A DNA stretch of 64,000 nucleotides from Bog-473 sp036502025 (GTDB lineage: Bacteria > Actinomycetota > Acidimicrobiia > Acidimicrobiales > RAAP-2). Below, piece after piece: positions 17,833-26,352 of the stretch. Numbering within the stretch: position 1 is the stretch's first letter; each line of letters begins with the position of its first letter. The stretch spans positions 1-64,000 of the forward strand of contig DASXZJ010000144.1 in the NCBI GenBank assembly GCA_036502025.1. Reading direction: 5' to 3'. The notes under the pieces were generated by a model. It ran no database searches, was not told where the DNA came from, and worked only from the letters and a program-made list of their open reading frames with translations. A program made the translations under genes and the position numbers.

Positions 17833-18441
17833 CTAGGAGGTCGGCCCCAGTGGCTCGCGCCACATCGTCCAGATCTTCGGGCCGCCGCCGGGCAGCGGCA
17901 CCTCCTTGACCACCTCGAACCCGTGCCGCCGGTAAAACGGGACGTTGCGCTCCTTGGACGATTCGAGGTACGCCGGCAGGCCCTCGGCGTCGCAGTGGTC
18001 GAGCACGGGGCGCATCAACGCCGAGCCGATGCCCTTGCCCTGCTCCTCGACCGCGGTGCCCAGCGTGGCCAGGTACCAGTGCGGCTGGTGCGGATGCATC
18101 GACTCGATCAGGTTGAGCAGCCGCAGGGTGGTCACCAGGTGCGGGGCGACGTAGGGCAGGACGCGGAACATCGTCAGCACGCCGGCCATCCCGGTGAGCA
18201 ACGGCTTGCCGGCCGGCGCCCAGATGGCGGACCCCTCATACCCCTCGGTGGTGTAGCAGCCGCCGAAACGGAGGTAGTCCGACTGCATCTGGGTGGTGAA
18301 GTAGGCGGTGAGCCCGGCGGGTCGCCGGGCGTCGTTGCGGAAGATGTGCCCGATGACCGGGTCGTCATCGAAGGTACGCGCCAGTTGGGCCGCCATGGCC
18401 GGCACGTCCGCCACTACGGCCCGCCGGACGGTGGTGCTCAT
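17833..18441 (-). CDS. GNAT family N-acetyltransferase
   Basis: A 202-residue acetyltransferase. The acetyl-CoA binding motif is visible as LGTAVEEQGKGIGSALM (the Q/R-x-x-G-x-G/A loop), followed by the strand AYLESSKERNVPFYRRHGFE, which is the typical end of the fold. It would transfer an acetyl group to an amine or small molecule in the cytoplasm; the substrate is unknown. The ATG at 18441 starts 4 bases after the stop of the acyltransferase-3 gene on the same strand, so the two are probably co-transcribed. The downstream end is convergent with the LysR gene across 11 bases. Confidence 0.88.
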   Translation of the reverse strand: MSTTVRRAVVADVPAMAAQLARTFDDDPVIGHIFRNDARRPAGLTAYFTTQMQSDYLRFGGCYTTEGYEGSAIWAPAGKPLLTGMAGVLTMFRVLPYVAPHLVTTLRLLNLIESMHPHQPHWYLATLGTAVEEQGKGIGSALMRPVLDHCDAEGLPAYLESSKERNVPFYRRHGFEVVKEVPLPGGGPKIWTMWREPLGPTS

Positions 18442-18445
18442 CCCG

Positions 18446-20686
18446 TCAGCACGGAAGCTTTGCGTACCATGGCGGTGTCGATGGTGGCAGAGCCCCGGCC
18501 CACGCGCCAGTGGGCGAGGTGGCATGGTGCGCCACGCCGAGTTCGGCCAGGTCGTGCAGCAGCTGCAGCCCGACGAACTCGCCGCCGGTCGGCGAGAAGT
18601 GCACCCCGTCGGAGCAGCGCAGGTTGACGCCGGCCACCGCGGTGGCGTACTGGTTCCCCGGCGACACCACCGCATTGAGGTCGAAGACGTAGACCTGGTG
18701 GCCGGTCGACGCCGTGCCCGCGACGGCGGCCTGGCGGATCAACCGGTTGTCGACGGTCACCCGGTCGACCTGGTCCTCGGGCCAGATGGTTCCCGACGGC
18801 GAGGTCCCGCTGTCGTAGTAGGGCGTGGTCATCAGGACGACCGCCGCGCCCTTCGAACCCATCACGTCGATGGCCTGGCGGTAGCGGTCGGCCACGAACT
18901 GGTTGAAGGCGGCCTGGCCCAGGTTCCGCCACTTGCCGCCCTCCTCCTGGTCGAAGGTCTCGCCCCGGGCCAGGTAGATGACGACGTCGGGGTTGTAGGC
19001 GTCGATCCACTTCTTCCACTGGGTCAGCAACGGGACCGGGTCGTCGCCCGGCGCGCAGGGCTGGCCCGGCGGCAGCGTGTAGAAGAGGACCTTGATCGAC
19101 TGATCCATCGAGAGCGAGCAGCCGGGGATCCCCTCGTTGACGATCTGCACGTGGTCGTTGGCCTGGTACTGGCTGAGCCCGACCCCGAGCGTGCCGGCCA
19201 CCGAGTCGCCCACCAACAGGACCTTGATCGGCCCCCCCGTCGTCGGCGCCGGAGCACTGGCCGACGACGCCGACAGCGGCGGGATCAGGTCCGAGGGACC
19301 CGCCGCCGCCCCCCCGGCCGTCCCCGTTCCCGGCGTCGTCGTCGGGGGGTCGTTGGGGACCACCGAGGACCCCTGCAGGGAAGCGGCGCTCACCGGCACC
19401 AGCGTGCTGGCACACACCAGCCCGAGTGCGGCGGCCGCCCCCACCGGGGCCGCGACCAGGGAGCGCCAGGACGGCAGCGCCCCCCGCCGTATGGGCAGCT
19501 CGATGAACCGTGCGCTCAGCGCGGCGATGGTCACCGTCACCCCGACCCGGGCCGCGAACAGCGGGTAGACGCCCCAGTGCAGCCGGGCGCCCGACATCAC
19601 GAGGAGGACGGGCCAGTACCAGAGGTACACCCCGTAGGAGATGCGCCCGAGCGCGGGCAGCGGCGGGATCTCGAGCAGCCGGACCGTCGGCCCGCGTGGT
19701 GCCACCACCGCGCCGAGGATCACCATCCCCGCCGCCAGGCTGGCCAACAGGAAGCCACCGCTGAAGGCGAACGTCGACGTCTCGCTCACCCGGGTCCACA
19801 GCACCGCGGTCCCCGCCACGCCCACGATGCCGAGCACCCCGCCCAGCCGGCGGAACCACACGGCAGAGGCGCCGTCCCTCCACAGAGCCAGGCCCGAGGC
19901 CACGGCCGCCCCCACCAGCAGCGCCTGGGCCCGGGTGTCGGTGCCGTAGTAGGCCCGCGTCGTGTACCCGGCGGGGGCGAGATACGCCATCAGCAGCGAC
20001 GAGCCCAGCGCGCCCAGCGAAGAGAGCCCGAAGAGGAGGTGCAGCCGTCGCCGCCGGATCCACTCGGCGTCCGCCTCGGCCGACCGGGGGAACATCATGA
20101 GGTGCGACCCGTCGATCACCCGCACCGTCGAGATGCGTTGATGGCGCCGGCGCTGCCGCCGCCCGCCCGTGCCCACCTTCATGATGAAGAGGACGACCAG
20201 CGGCCAGACCAGATAGAACTGCTCCTCGATCGCCAGCGACCACGTATGCAGCAACGGCGACGGTTGGGCCGCCGTCGAGAAGTAGCTCACCCCGCCGTGG
20301 ATGGAGTACCAGTTGGACGCGTAGAAGACGGTCGAGAGCGCGTCGCCGATCACGTGGGGCGTGGCCAGCAGCGAGGGGTACGCCACCAGCGCCACGCCCA
20401 CCGCCGCCACGAGGAGGAACAGCGCGGGCAGCAGCCGTCGGGCCCGCCCGCCCCAGAAGCGCCGCAGGCTGATCGTCCCCGTGCCCTCCCACTCGGTCAC
20501 CAGCAGCGAGGTGATCAGGAAGCCCGACAGCACGAAGAAGGCGTCGACGCCGTAGAAGCCGCCGGGCACCGAGCTCAGCCCGGTGTGGAAGGCGATGACC
20601 GCGAGGACGGCCAGGGCCCGGATGCCGTCGAGCCCGGCGACGTGGCGCAGCCGGGGTCGCCCCCCGACGTCCGTCTCCTGGGCCAT
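18446..20686 (-). CDS. Acyltransferase 3 / SGNH two-domain membrane O-acyltransferase
   Basis: A 746-residue membrane protein. Residues 1-365 form the acyltransferase-3 domain with about ten membrane helices and the hallmark N-terminal GLDGIRALAVLAVIAFH (catalytic His). A Pro/Thr/Gly-rich linker follows, then an SGNH hydrolase-like domain (about 495-746) with LLVGDSVAG (nucleophile Ser in G-D-S) and DGVHFSPTG (Asp and His). Proteins of this plan O-acetylate surface sugars or peptidoglycan, with the membrane part bringing the acyl group outward. The ATG at 20686 gives the family's usual short N-terminus. It is divergent from glutamate decarboxylase with 70 bases between. Confidence 0.9.
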   Translation of the reverse strand: MAQETDVGGRPRLRHVAGLDGIRALAVLAVIAFHTGLSSVPGGFYGVDAFFVLSGFLITSLLVTEWEGTGTISLRRFWGGRARRLLPALFLLVAAVGVALVAYPSLLATPHVIGDALSTVFYASNWYSIHGGVSYFSTAAQPSPLLHTWSLAIEEQFYLVWPLVVLFIMKVGTGGRRQRRRHQRISTVRVIDGSHLMMFPRSAEADAEWIRRRRLHLLFGLSSLGALGSSLLMAYLAPAGYTTRAYYGTDTRAQALLVGAAVASGLALWRDGASAVWFRRLGGVLGIVGVAGTAVLWTRVSETSTFAFSGGFLLASLAAGMVILGAVVAPRGPTVRLLEIPPLPALGRISYGVYLWYWPVLLVMSGARLHWGVYPLFAARVGVTVTIAALSARFIELPIRRGALPSWRSLVAAPVGAAAALGLVCASTLVPVSAASLQGSSVVPNDPPTTTPGTGTAGGAAAGPSDLIPPLSASSASAPAPTTGGPIKVLLVGDSVAGTLGVGLSQYQANDHVQIVNEGIPGCSLSMDQSIKVLFYTLPPGQPCAPGDDPVPLLTQWKKWIDAYNPDVVIYLARGETFDQEEGGKWRNLGQAAFNQFVADRYRQAIDVMGSKGAAVVLMTTPYYDSGTSPSGTIWPEDQVDRVTVDNRLIRQAAVAGTASTGHQVYVFDLNAVVSPGNQYATAVAGVNLRCSDGVHFSPTGGEFVGLQLLHDLAELGVAHHATSPTGAWAGALPPSTPPWYAKLPC

Positions 20687-20756
20687 CCCAGAATCCCCCG
20701 AACCCACGGAAGGGGAACGGACAGGATCCTGTTGCCGTGCGTTAGCGTCCCTGACC

Positions 20757-22319
20757 ATGCTGAGCCGCAAGATACCGCTCGCCGAGACCCCGGAGGCCGC
20801 ACGGGACATCGTCCCCACCTACGCCTCCCGTGGCCTGACCCATCCCATCCCCCGTTACCAGCTACCCGAGGAGTCGATGGACGCCGGCTCGGCCTACCAG
20901 ATCATCCACGACGAGCTGGCGCTCGATTCGAACCCGGCCCTCAACGTCGCCACCTTCGTCACCACCTACATGGACCGCGAGGCCGACCGCCTCATGGCCG
21001 AGACGGCCAACAAGAACGCCATCGACTGGGACGAGTACCCCCAGACGGTCGAGATCCAGGACCGCTGCGTCAACATCCTGAGCCGCCTCTTCCAGGCCCC
21101 CGAGCACCAGGTGGGCGTGGGCACGGCGACCGTCGGCAGCTCCGAGGCCATTCATCTGGCCGGGTTGGCCATGAAGTTCCGTTGGCGCGCCGCTCGCCTG
21201 GCGGCGCAGCTCCCCTCTGATCGCCCGAACCTCGTCATGGGAGCGAACGTCCAGGTGTGCTGGGAGAAGTTCTGCCGCTACTTCGACGTCGAGCCCCGCT
21301 ACGTCCCCCTGACCACGACCCGCTTCATCATCGGCGTGCCCGAGGCCATGGCGCTGGTCGACGAGAACACCATCGGCGTGGTGGGCATCCTGGGCTCCAC
21401 CTACACGGGCGAGTACGAGCCCATCGCCGAGCTCGATGCCGCCCTGGGCCAGGTCTGCGCCACCCACGGCTGGGATGTGCCGCTCCACGTCGACGCCGCC
21501 TCGGGTGGGTTCGTGGCCCCCTTCGTCCACCCCGAGCTGCGGTGGGACTTCCGGCTGCCCCGGGTGCGCTCCATCAACGTGAGCGGTCACAAGTACGGGC
21601 TGGTCTACCCCGGGGTGGGCTGGGTCATCTGGCGTGACACCGAGGACCTGCCCAAGGAGCTCACCTTCGAGGTCGACTACCTCGGGGGGTCCCATGCCAA
21701 CTTCGGGCTCAACTTCTCCCGCGGCGCCGCCCAGATCGTGGCCCAGTACTACAACCTGATTCGGCTGGGCCGTCGCGGGTATCAGGGCATCATGCAGGCG
21801 TTGGGCGAGACGGCCCAGTGGATCGCGGCGCAGGTGGACACCCTCGAGGGGTTCGAGGTCATCGCCCGCGGCACCGACCTGCCGGTGGTGTGCATCCGCC
21901 TCGACGACTCGCTCCCCTTCAGCGTCTTCGACCTCTCCGACCGGCTGCGCATGCGGGGCTGGGTGGTCCCGGCCTACCGCATGGCGGCTGACGCCGAGTC
22001 GGTGGCCGTGTTGCGCATCGTGGTGCGCGAGGGGCTGTCGCGCGACATGGCGGACAATCTGGTGACCGACATCCGGACGGCGACGGACTTCCTGGCGGCG
22101 CACTCGCCGGAAGCGACGGCGTCCCAGGCGGCCGAGGCGGCGCACGCCACGGCCGGCGCCGCGGAGGTCAAGATGGCGGCCGCCGACGTGGCGGCGAAGA
22201 CTCATCCGTCGGCCCCCGCTCCCCCACCGGCGGCGACCCCCGCCGCCGTGGCCACCCGCCCCACCCCGACCGTGGGCCTGGCCTCCGACGACAGCCCCAA
22301 GACGCGGGCCGTATGTTGA
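20757..22319 (+). CDS. gadB: Glutamate decarboxylase
   Basis: A 520-residue PLP enzyme of decarboxylase group II, which converts L-glutamate to GABA and carbon dioxide and uses up a proton in the cytoplasm. The PLP lysine is in NVSGHKYGLVYPG (Lys279). Other family marks are VGTATVGSSEA, LHVDAASGGFVAPF and FSRGAAQIVAQYYN. The core ends at about residue 455. An added Ala/Pro/Thr-rich tail of about 65 residues looks disordered and replaces the shorter autoinhibitory tail of E. coli GadB. No GABA antiporter (gadC) is next to it. The ATG at 20757 is chosen as the first Met matching the family start 'M-x-S-R'. Confidence 0.92.
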   Translation: MLSRKIPLAETPEAARDIVPTYASRGLTHPIPRYQLPEESMDAGSAYQIIHDELALDSNPALNVATFVTTYMDREADRLMAETANKNAIDWDEYPQTVEIQDRCVNILSRLFQAPEHQVGVGTATVGSSEAIHLAGLAMKFRWRAARLAAQLPSDRPNLVMGANVQVCWEKFCRYFDVEPRYVPLTTTRFIIGVPEAMALVDENTIGVVGILGSTYTGEYEPIAELDAALGQVCATHGWDVPLHVDAASGGFVAPFVHPELRWDFRLPRVRSINVSGHKYGLVYPGVGWVIWRDTEDLPKELTFEVDYLGGSHANFGLNFSRGAAQIVAQYYNLIRLGRRGYQGIMQALGETAQWIAAQVDTLEGFEVIARGTDLPVVCIRLDDSLPFSVFDLSDRLRMRGWVVPAYRMAADAESVAVLRIVVREGLSRDMADNLVTDIRTATDFLAAHSPEATASQAAEAAHATAGAAEVKMAAADVAAKTHPSAPAPPPAATPAAVATRPTPTVGLASDDSPKTRAVC

Positions 22320-22353
22320 CGATCGCCGGGATCGCCGGGATCGCACGCATCGC

Positions 22354-23382
22354 ATGGTGAACATCGGGATTCTGGGCGCGGCCCGCATCGCGCCCGCCGC
22401 GCTCATCAAGCCCGCCCGGCGCACCGGACGGGCCCAGGTGGTCGCGGTGGCGGCGCGCGACACCGACAAGGCCCGGGACTACGCCAAGAAGCACAAGATC
22501 CCCCGCGTCGTCGGGACCTACGAGGAGCTGCTGGCCGACCCCGAGATCGACGCCGTCTACATCCCGCTGCCCAACGGCCTGCACGGGCGCTGGACCATCG
22601 CCGCCCTCCAGGCCGGCAAGCACGTGCTGTGCGAGAAGCCCTTCACCGCCAACGCCGACGAGGCCCGCCACGTGGCCGAGGCGGCGGCGACCCATCCCGG
22701 CCTGGTCGTGATGGAGGCCTTCCACTACCAGTACCACCCCATGGCGCGGCGCCTGGTCGAGATCGTGCAGTCGGGCGAGCTCGGCACCATCTCGGAGATC
22801 GACATCTCGTTCGCGGCACCGCTGGCCCGCCCCGGCGACATCCGCTACCAGTTGGGACTGGCCGGTGGGGCGACGATGGACATGGGGTGCTACCCGATCT
22901 CGCTGCTGCGCCTGCTGGCCGCCGGACCGCGGGTCATCAGCGCCAAGGCCAAGCTCTCGTCCCCGGGCGTCGACCGGGCCATGGACGCCCGCTTCTCCCT
23001 CCCCGAGGGCGGTTCGGCCCGCATCCGCTGCTCGATGTTCTCCAAGTCCCTCCTCCGCCTGCACGCGCAGGTGGCGGGGACGGCAGGGACGCTCACCGTC
23101 TTCAACCCGTTCGCGCCGCAGTTCGGGCACCGGGTCAGGATCGAGACCACCTCGGGCACCCGGCGCGAGAAGTTCTCCCGCCGGGCCACCTACGACTACC
23201 AGCTGGAGGCCTTCGTGGCCGCCGTCGAGGACGGGGCCCCGTTCCCCACCACCGCGGTGGACGCCATCCGCACCATGGAGCTGATCGACGGCATCTACCG
23301 CGCGGCCGGACTGCCGATCCGCCAGCCCACGACGTCCGGCACTCCCGGCACTCCCGGCACGCCCGACGGCCCGCCCGCCTGA
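22354..23382 (+). CDS. Gfo/Idh/MocA family oxidoreductase
   Basis: A 342-residue NAD(P)-dependent oxidoreductase. The N-terminal Rossmann fold has NIGILGAARIAPAAL, and the family's E-K-P motif appears as HVLCEKPFTANADEA, whose Lys takes part in catalysis. The second domain holds ASGGATMDMGCYPIS-like sequence (as AGGATMDMGCYP), with the common D-x-G-C/x-Y/H site. Substrates are usually sugars, inositols or related alcohols. The C-terminal tail has a G-T-P triplet repeat (three copies). The gene follows glutamate decarboxylase by 34 bases that include two copies of GATCGCCGG, and its stop overlaps the tldD start (TGATG). Confidence 0.9.
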   Translation: MVNIGILGAARIAPAALIKPARRTGRAQVVAVAARDTDKARDYAKKHKIPRVVGTYEELLADPEIDAVYIPLPNGLHGRWTIAALQAGKHVLCEKPFTANADEARHVAEAAATHPGLVVMEAFHYQYHPMARRLVEIVQSGELGTISEIDISFAAPLARPGDIRYQLGLAGGATMDMGCYPISLLRLLAAGPRVISAKAKLSSPGVDRAMDARFSLPEGGSARIRCSMFSKSLLRLHAQVAGTAGTLTVFNPFAPQFGHRVRIETTSGTRREKFSRRATYDYQLEAFVAAVEDGAPFPTTAVDAIRTMELIDGIYRAAGLPIRQPTTSGTPGTPGTPDGPPA

Positions 23383-24884
23383 TGCCGCTCCCCGCCGCCG
23401 AGCTGGCCGCCCTGACCGACGCCGCCCTGTCGAGCGCCAGCGCGGGTGGGTGCACCCACGCCGAGCTCCGGGTCGAACGCATCCGCTCCCAGGAGGTGCG
23501 CCTCCGTGACGCGCTGCCGGAGGGCTCGTCGGACGACACCGAGCTCGGGATGGGCGTGCGGGTTGTGGTCGACGGGGCCGTCGGGTTCGCCGCCACCGTC
23601 GACGTGCGGCCCGCCGAGGCGGCCAACCTCGTCCGCCTGGCCATCGATACGGCCAAGGTGACGGCGCGGGCGGGGGGCGGTCGGGTCGAGCTGGCGCCCG
23701 AGCCCTCGCACGGCGAGGTGGCGTGGACCAGCGCGTTCGAGATCGACCCGGGCACGGTGCCGCTGGCCGACAAGGTGGCGCTGCTCGAGGGCTGGAGCCG
23801 GCGGCTGCTCGACGCGCCGGGCGTGTCGCACGTGACGGCGCATGTGCTGAGTGTGGGCGAGGAGACGTATCTCGCCGATCTGGGTGGGACGCGGGCGACG
23901 CAGCGCCGGGTCCGGGTGCATCCTCAACTCGAGGCGCTGGCGCTGGGCGACGGGGGCTTCGAGACGATGCGGACGCTGGCGCCGCCGGTGGGGCGGGGAT
24001 GGGAGTATCTGGCCGGGGACGGTGGGGGGCGGTCGGTATGGGACTGGGACGCCGAGCTGGCGCAGATGCCCGAGTTGCTGGCCGAGAAGCTGGCGGCGCC
24101 CTCGGTCGAGGCCGGTGCCTACGACCTGGTGGTCGACCCGTCGAACCTGTGGCTGACCATTCACGAGTCGATCGGGCACGCCACCGAGCTCGACCGGGCC
24201 ATGGGCTACGAGGCGGCCTACGCCGGGACGTCCTTCGCCACCTTCGATCAGCTCGGGTCGCTGCAGTACGGGTCGCCGGTGATGCACGTGACCGGGGATC
24301 GCACCGTCGAGCACGGGCTGGCGACGGTGGCCATCGACAGCGAGGGGGTGGCCGGGCAGTCCTTCGACCTCGTGCATGACGGTGTGCTGGCCGGGTACCA
24401 GCTCGACCGCTCCATCGCCGCCGCCATGGGCTTCGACCGCTCGAACGGGTGCGCCTTCGCCGACTCGCCGCAGCACGTGCCGATCCAGCGCATGGCCAAC
24501 GTCTCGTTGGCCCACTCCGGTGACGGCGGGCCGACCACCGCCGAGTTGATCGCCGGCGTCGAGCGGGGCCTCTACATCGTGGGCGACAAGAGCTGGTCCA
24601 TCGACATGCAGCGCTACAACTTCCAGTTCACCGGGCAACGGTTCTTCCGGATTGAGGACGGGAAGCTGGTGGGGCAGGTGCGGGATGTGGCGTATCAAGC
24701 CACTACGACCGAGTTCTGGGGCGCCATGGAGTCCGTCGGCGGCTCGTCGACCTGGGTGCTCGGCGGCGCCTTCAACTGCGGCAAGGGTCAGCCGGGCCAG
24801 GTGGCACCGGTGAGCCACGGGTGCCCCTCGGTGCTCGTGCGCGGGGTGCGGGTGCTCAACGCCCGCGAAGAGGCGGGGCGGTGA
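23382..24884 (+). CDS. tldD: Metalloprotease TldD
   Basis: A 500-residue TldD subunit. The TldD/TldE heterodimer is a zinc protease that degrades unfolded peptides and matures small peptides such as microcins and the CcdA antitoxin. The metal site is intact: HESIGH at residues 261-266 (H-E-x-x-x-H) and the third ligand in NCGKGQP (Cys466). The N-terminal beta domain and the VHVTGDRT-like central strands fit the family. The ATG shares one base with the stop of the preceding oxidoreductase, and tldE starts 4 bases after the tldD stop, so the three are one transcript. No peptide precursor gene was recognised next to it. Confidence 0.93.
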   Translation: MPLPAAELAALTDAALSSASAGGCTHAELRVERIRSQEVRLRDALPEGSSDDTELGMGVRVVVDGAVGFAATVDVRPAEAANLVRLAIDTAKVTARAGGGRVELAPEPSHGEVAWTSAFEIDPGTVPLADKVALLEGWSRRLLDAPGVSHVTAHVLSVGEETYLADLGGTRATQRRVRVHPQLEALALGDGGFETMRTLAPPVGRGWEYLAGDGGGRSVWDWDAELAQMPELLAEKLAAPSVEAGAYDLVVDPSNLWLTIHESIGHATELDRAMGYEAAYAGTSFATFDQLGSLQYGSPVMHVTGDRTVEHGLATVAIDSEGVAGQSFDLVHDGVLAGYQLDRSIAAAMGFDRSNGCAFADSPQHVPIQRMANVSLAHSGDGGPTTAELIAGVERGLYIVGDKSWSIDMQRYNFQFTGQRFFRIEDGKLVGQVRDVAYQATTTEFWGAMESVGGSSTWVLGGAFNCGKGQPGQVAPVSHGCPSVLVRGVRVLNAREEAGR

Positions 24885-24888
24885 ACGG

Positions 24889-26352
24889 GTGATCGAGGCC
24901 CAGGCGGTCGTCGAGGAGGCGCTGGCCGTGGCCGCCCGTCGGGGCGCCGACGCCTGCATCGTGCTGGTCGACGAGACGAGCCACGCCGATGTGCGGTTCG
25001 CGCGCAACACGACGACGACCAACGGGGTGCGGCGGGACCGCTCGGTCACGGTGATCGTGATGGTGGCCCAGTCGGTGGGCGTGGCCCGGCGCAGTGGCCT
25101 GGTCGACGCCGAGCAGATGGTGTCGGCCGCGCTGACGGATGCGAAAGGGGCGCCGCCAGCCGAAGATGCCTACACCCTCGTCGACGGCATGGGGGCCGCA
25201 CGGGGCGGACCCGGCAGCGTGGCCTCGGCGCGGGCGTTCGGGCGGGCGCCGGTCGAGACAGACCTCTCGGCGTTGGGGGACGTGCTCGACGGATTGGGCG
25301 GCGCCTTCGCGCGGGCGCGGGCGCAAGACGTGGTGTTGGCGGGGTTCGCGGAGTTCGGGGTGTCGACGTTGTATCTAGGGAGCTCGACCGGGGTGCGGCT
25401 GGCGCACTCCCAACCGACAGGGGCCGTCAATCTGGTCGGGCGGTCGGTGGACGGTTCCCGGTCGGCGTGGACGGGGGCGGGATCGGAACGGATGGGGGGC
25501 GGGGACGGGGGCGGTGCCGGTGCTGTCTCGTTCGCCTTCATGGAAGAGGAGCTGTGGCGGCGCCTCGACTGGGCCCGCCGGCCGGTGTCGTTGGAGGCGG
25601 GGCGCTACGAGGTGATCCTGCCGCCGTCGGGCGTGGCCGACCTGATGGGGTCGCTCTGCTTCTACGGGCTCGGCGGGCAGGACGCCGAGGACGGGCGGAC
25701 GGTGTTCTCGGCGGCGGGCGGGGCGACGGGGGCGACCCGAGTGGGCGAGCAGCTCTCGTCGGTGCCGTTCACGCTCTACAGCGACCCCTTTGAGCCTGGC
25801 CTCGAGTGCCTGCCCTTCGTGGCGTGCGGTTCCTCGGACGCGGACACGTCCGTCTTCGACAACGGGCTGCCGATGGGGCGGGTCGACTGGATCCGCGACG
25901 GCCGGCTGGCGCACTTGCGCCACCATCGGGCCGGCGCGGCCCGTTCGGGCGTCGAGGTGGCGCCCTACATCGACAACCTGGTGCTGCGGGATGGCGATGG
26001 GGCGGTCGCCGAGGCCCAGTCGGGGGTGACCGTCGACGACATGGTGGCCCGGACGGAGCGAGGGCTGCTTCTGACCTGCCTGTGGTACATCCGGGAGGTC
26101 GATCCGGCAACGCTGCTGCTGACCGGCTTGACCCGCGACGGCGTCTACGTGGTCGAGGACGGGGCGGTGGTGGGGGCGGCCAACAACTTCCGCTTCAACG
26201 AGAGCCCGGTTGACCTGCTGGCCCGGGCCACCGAGGTCGGCGCGAGCGTGCGGGCGCTGGGGCGTGAGCTGGGTGAGTACCTCAACCGTTGCGTCATGCC
26301 GCCGTTGCGGATCCCCGACTTCAACATGAGTTCGGTGAGCCAAGCCAGCTGA
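24889..26352 (+). CDS. tldE: TldE/PmbA, non-catalytic partner of TldD
   Basis: A 487-residue protein of the TldD/PmbA family that lacks the H-E-x-x-x-H metal motif, as expected for TldE/PmbA. In the complex it helps form the chamber around the TldD active site. Family marks are ADVRFARNTTTTNGV in the first domain and LLLTCLWYIREVDPATLLLTG near the end, with VVGAANNFRFNESP close to the C-terminus. The GTG start at 24889 lies 4 bases after the tldD stop. It ends tail to tail with the DHA2 transporter gene, whose stop codon begins at the next base. Confidence 0.92.
   Translation: MIEAQAVVEEALAVAARRGADACIVLVDETSHADVRFARNTTTTNGVRRDRSVTVIVMVAQSVGVARRSGLVDAEQMVSAALTDAKGAPPAEDAYTLVDGMGAARGGPGSVASARAFGRAPVETDLSALGDVLDGLGGAFARARAQDVVLAGFAEFGVSTLYLGSSTGVRLAHSQPTGAVNLVGRSVDGSRSAWTGAGSERMGGGDGGGAGAVSFAFMEEELWRRLDWARRPVSLEAGRYEVILPPSGVADLMGSLCFYGLGGQDAEDGRTVFSAAGGATGATRVGEQLSSVPFTLYSDPFEPGLECLPFVACGSSDADTSVFDNGLPMGRVDWIRDGRLAHLRHHRAGAARSGVEVAPYIDNLVLRDGDGAVAEAQSGVTVDDMVARTERGLLLTCLWYIREVDPATLLLTGLTRDGVYVVEDGAVVGAANNFRFNESPVDLLARATEVGASVRALGRELGEYLNRCVMPPLRIPDFNMSSVSQAS

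Noticed and set aside
22320..22353. Two copies of GATCGCCGG before the Gfo/Idh/MocA gene as an operator
   Set aside because: Two short adjacent copies in GC-rich DNA without symmetry are easily due to slippage, and the genes on both sides look co-transcribed.
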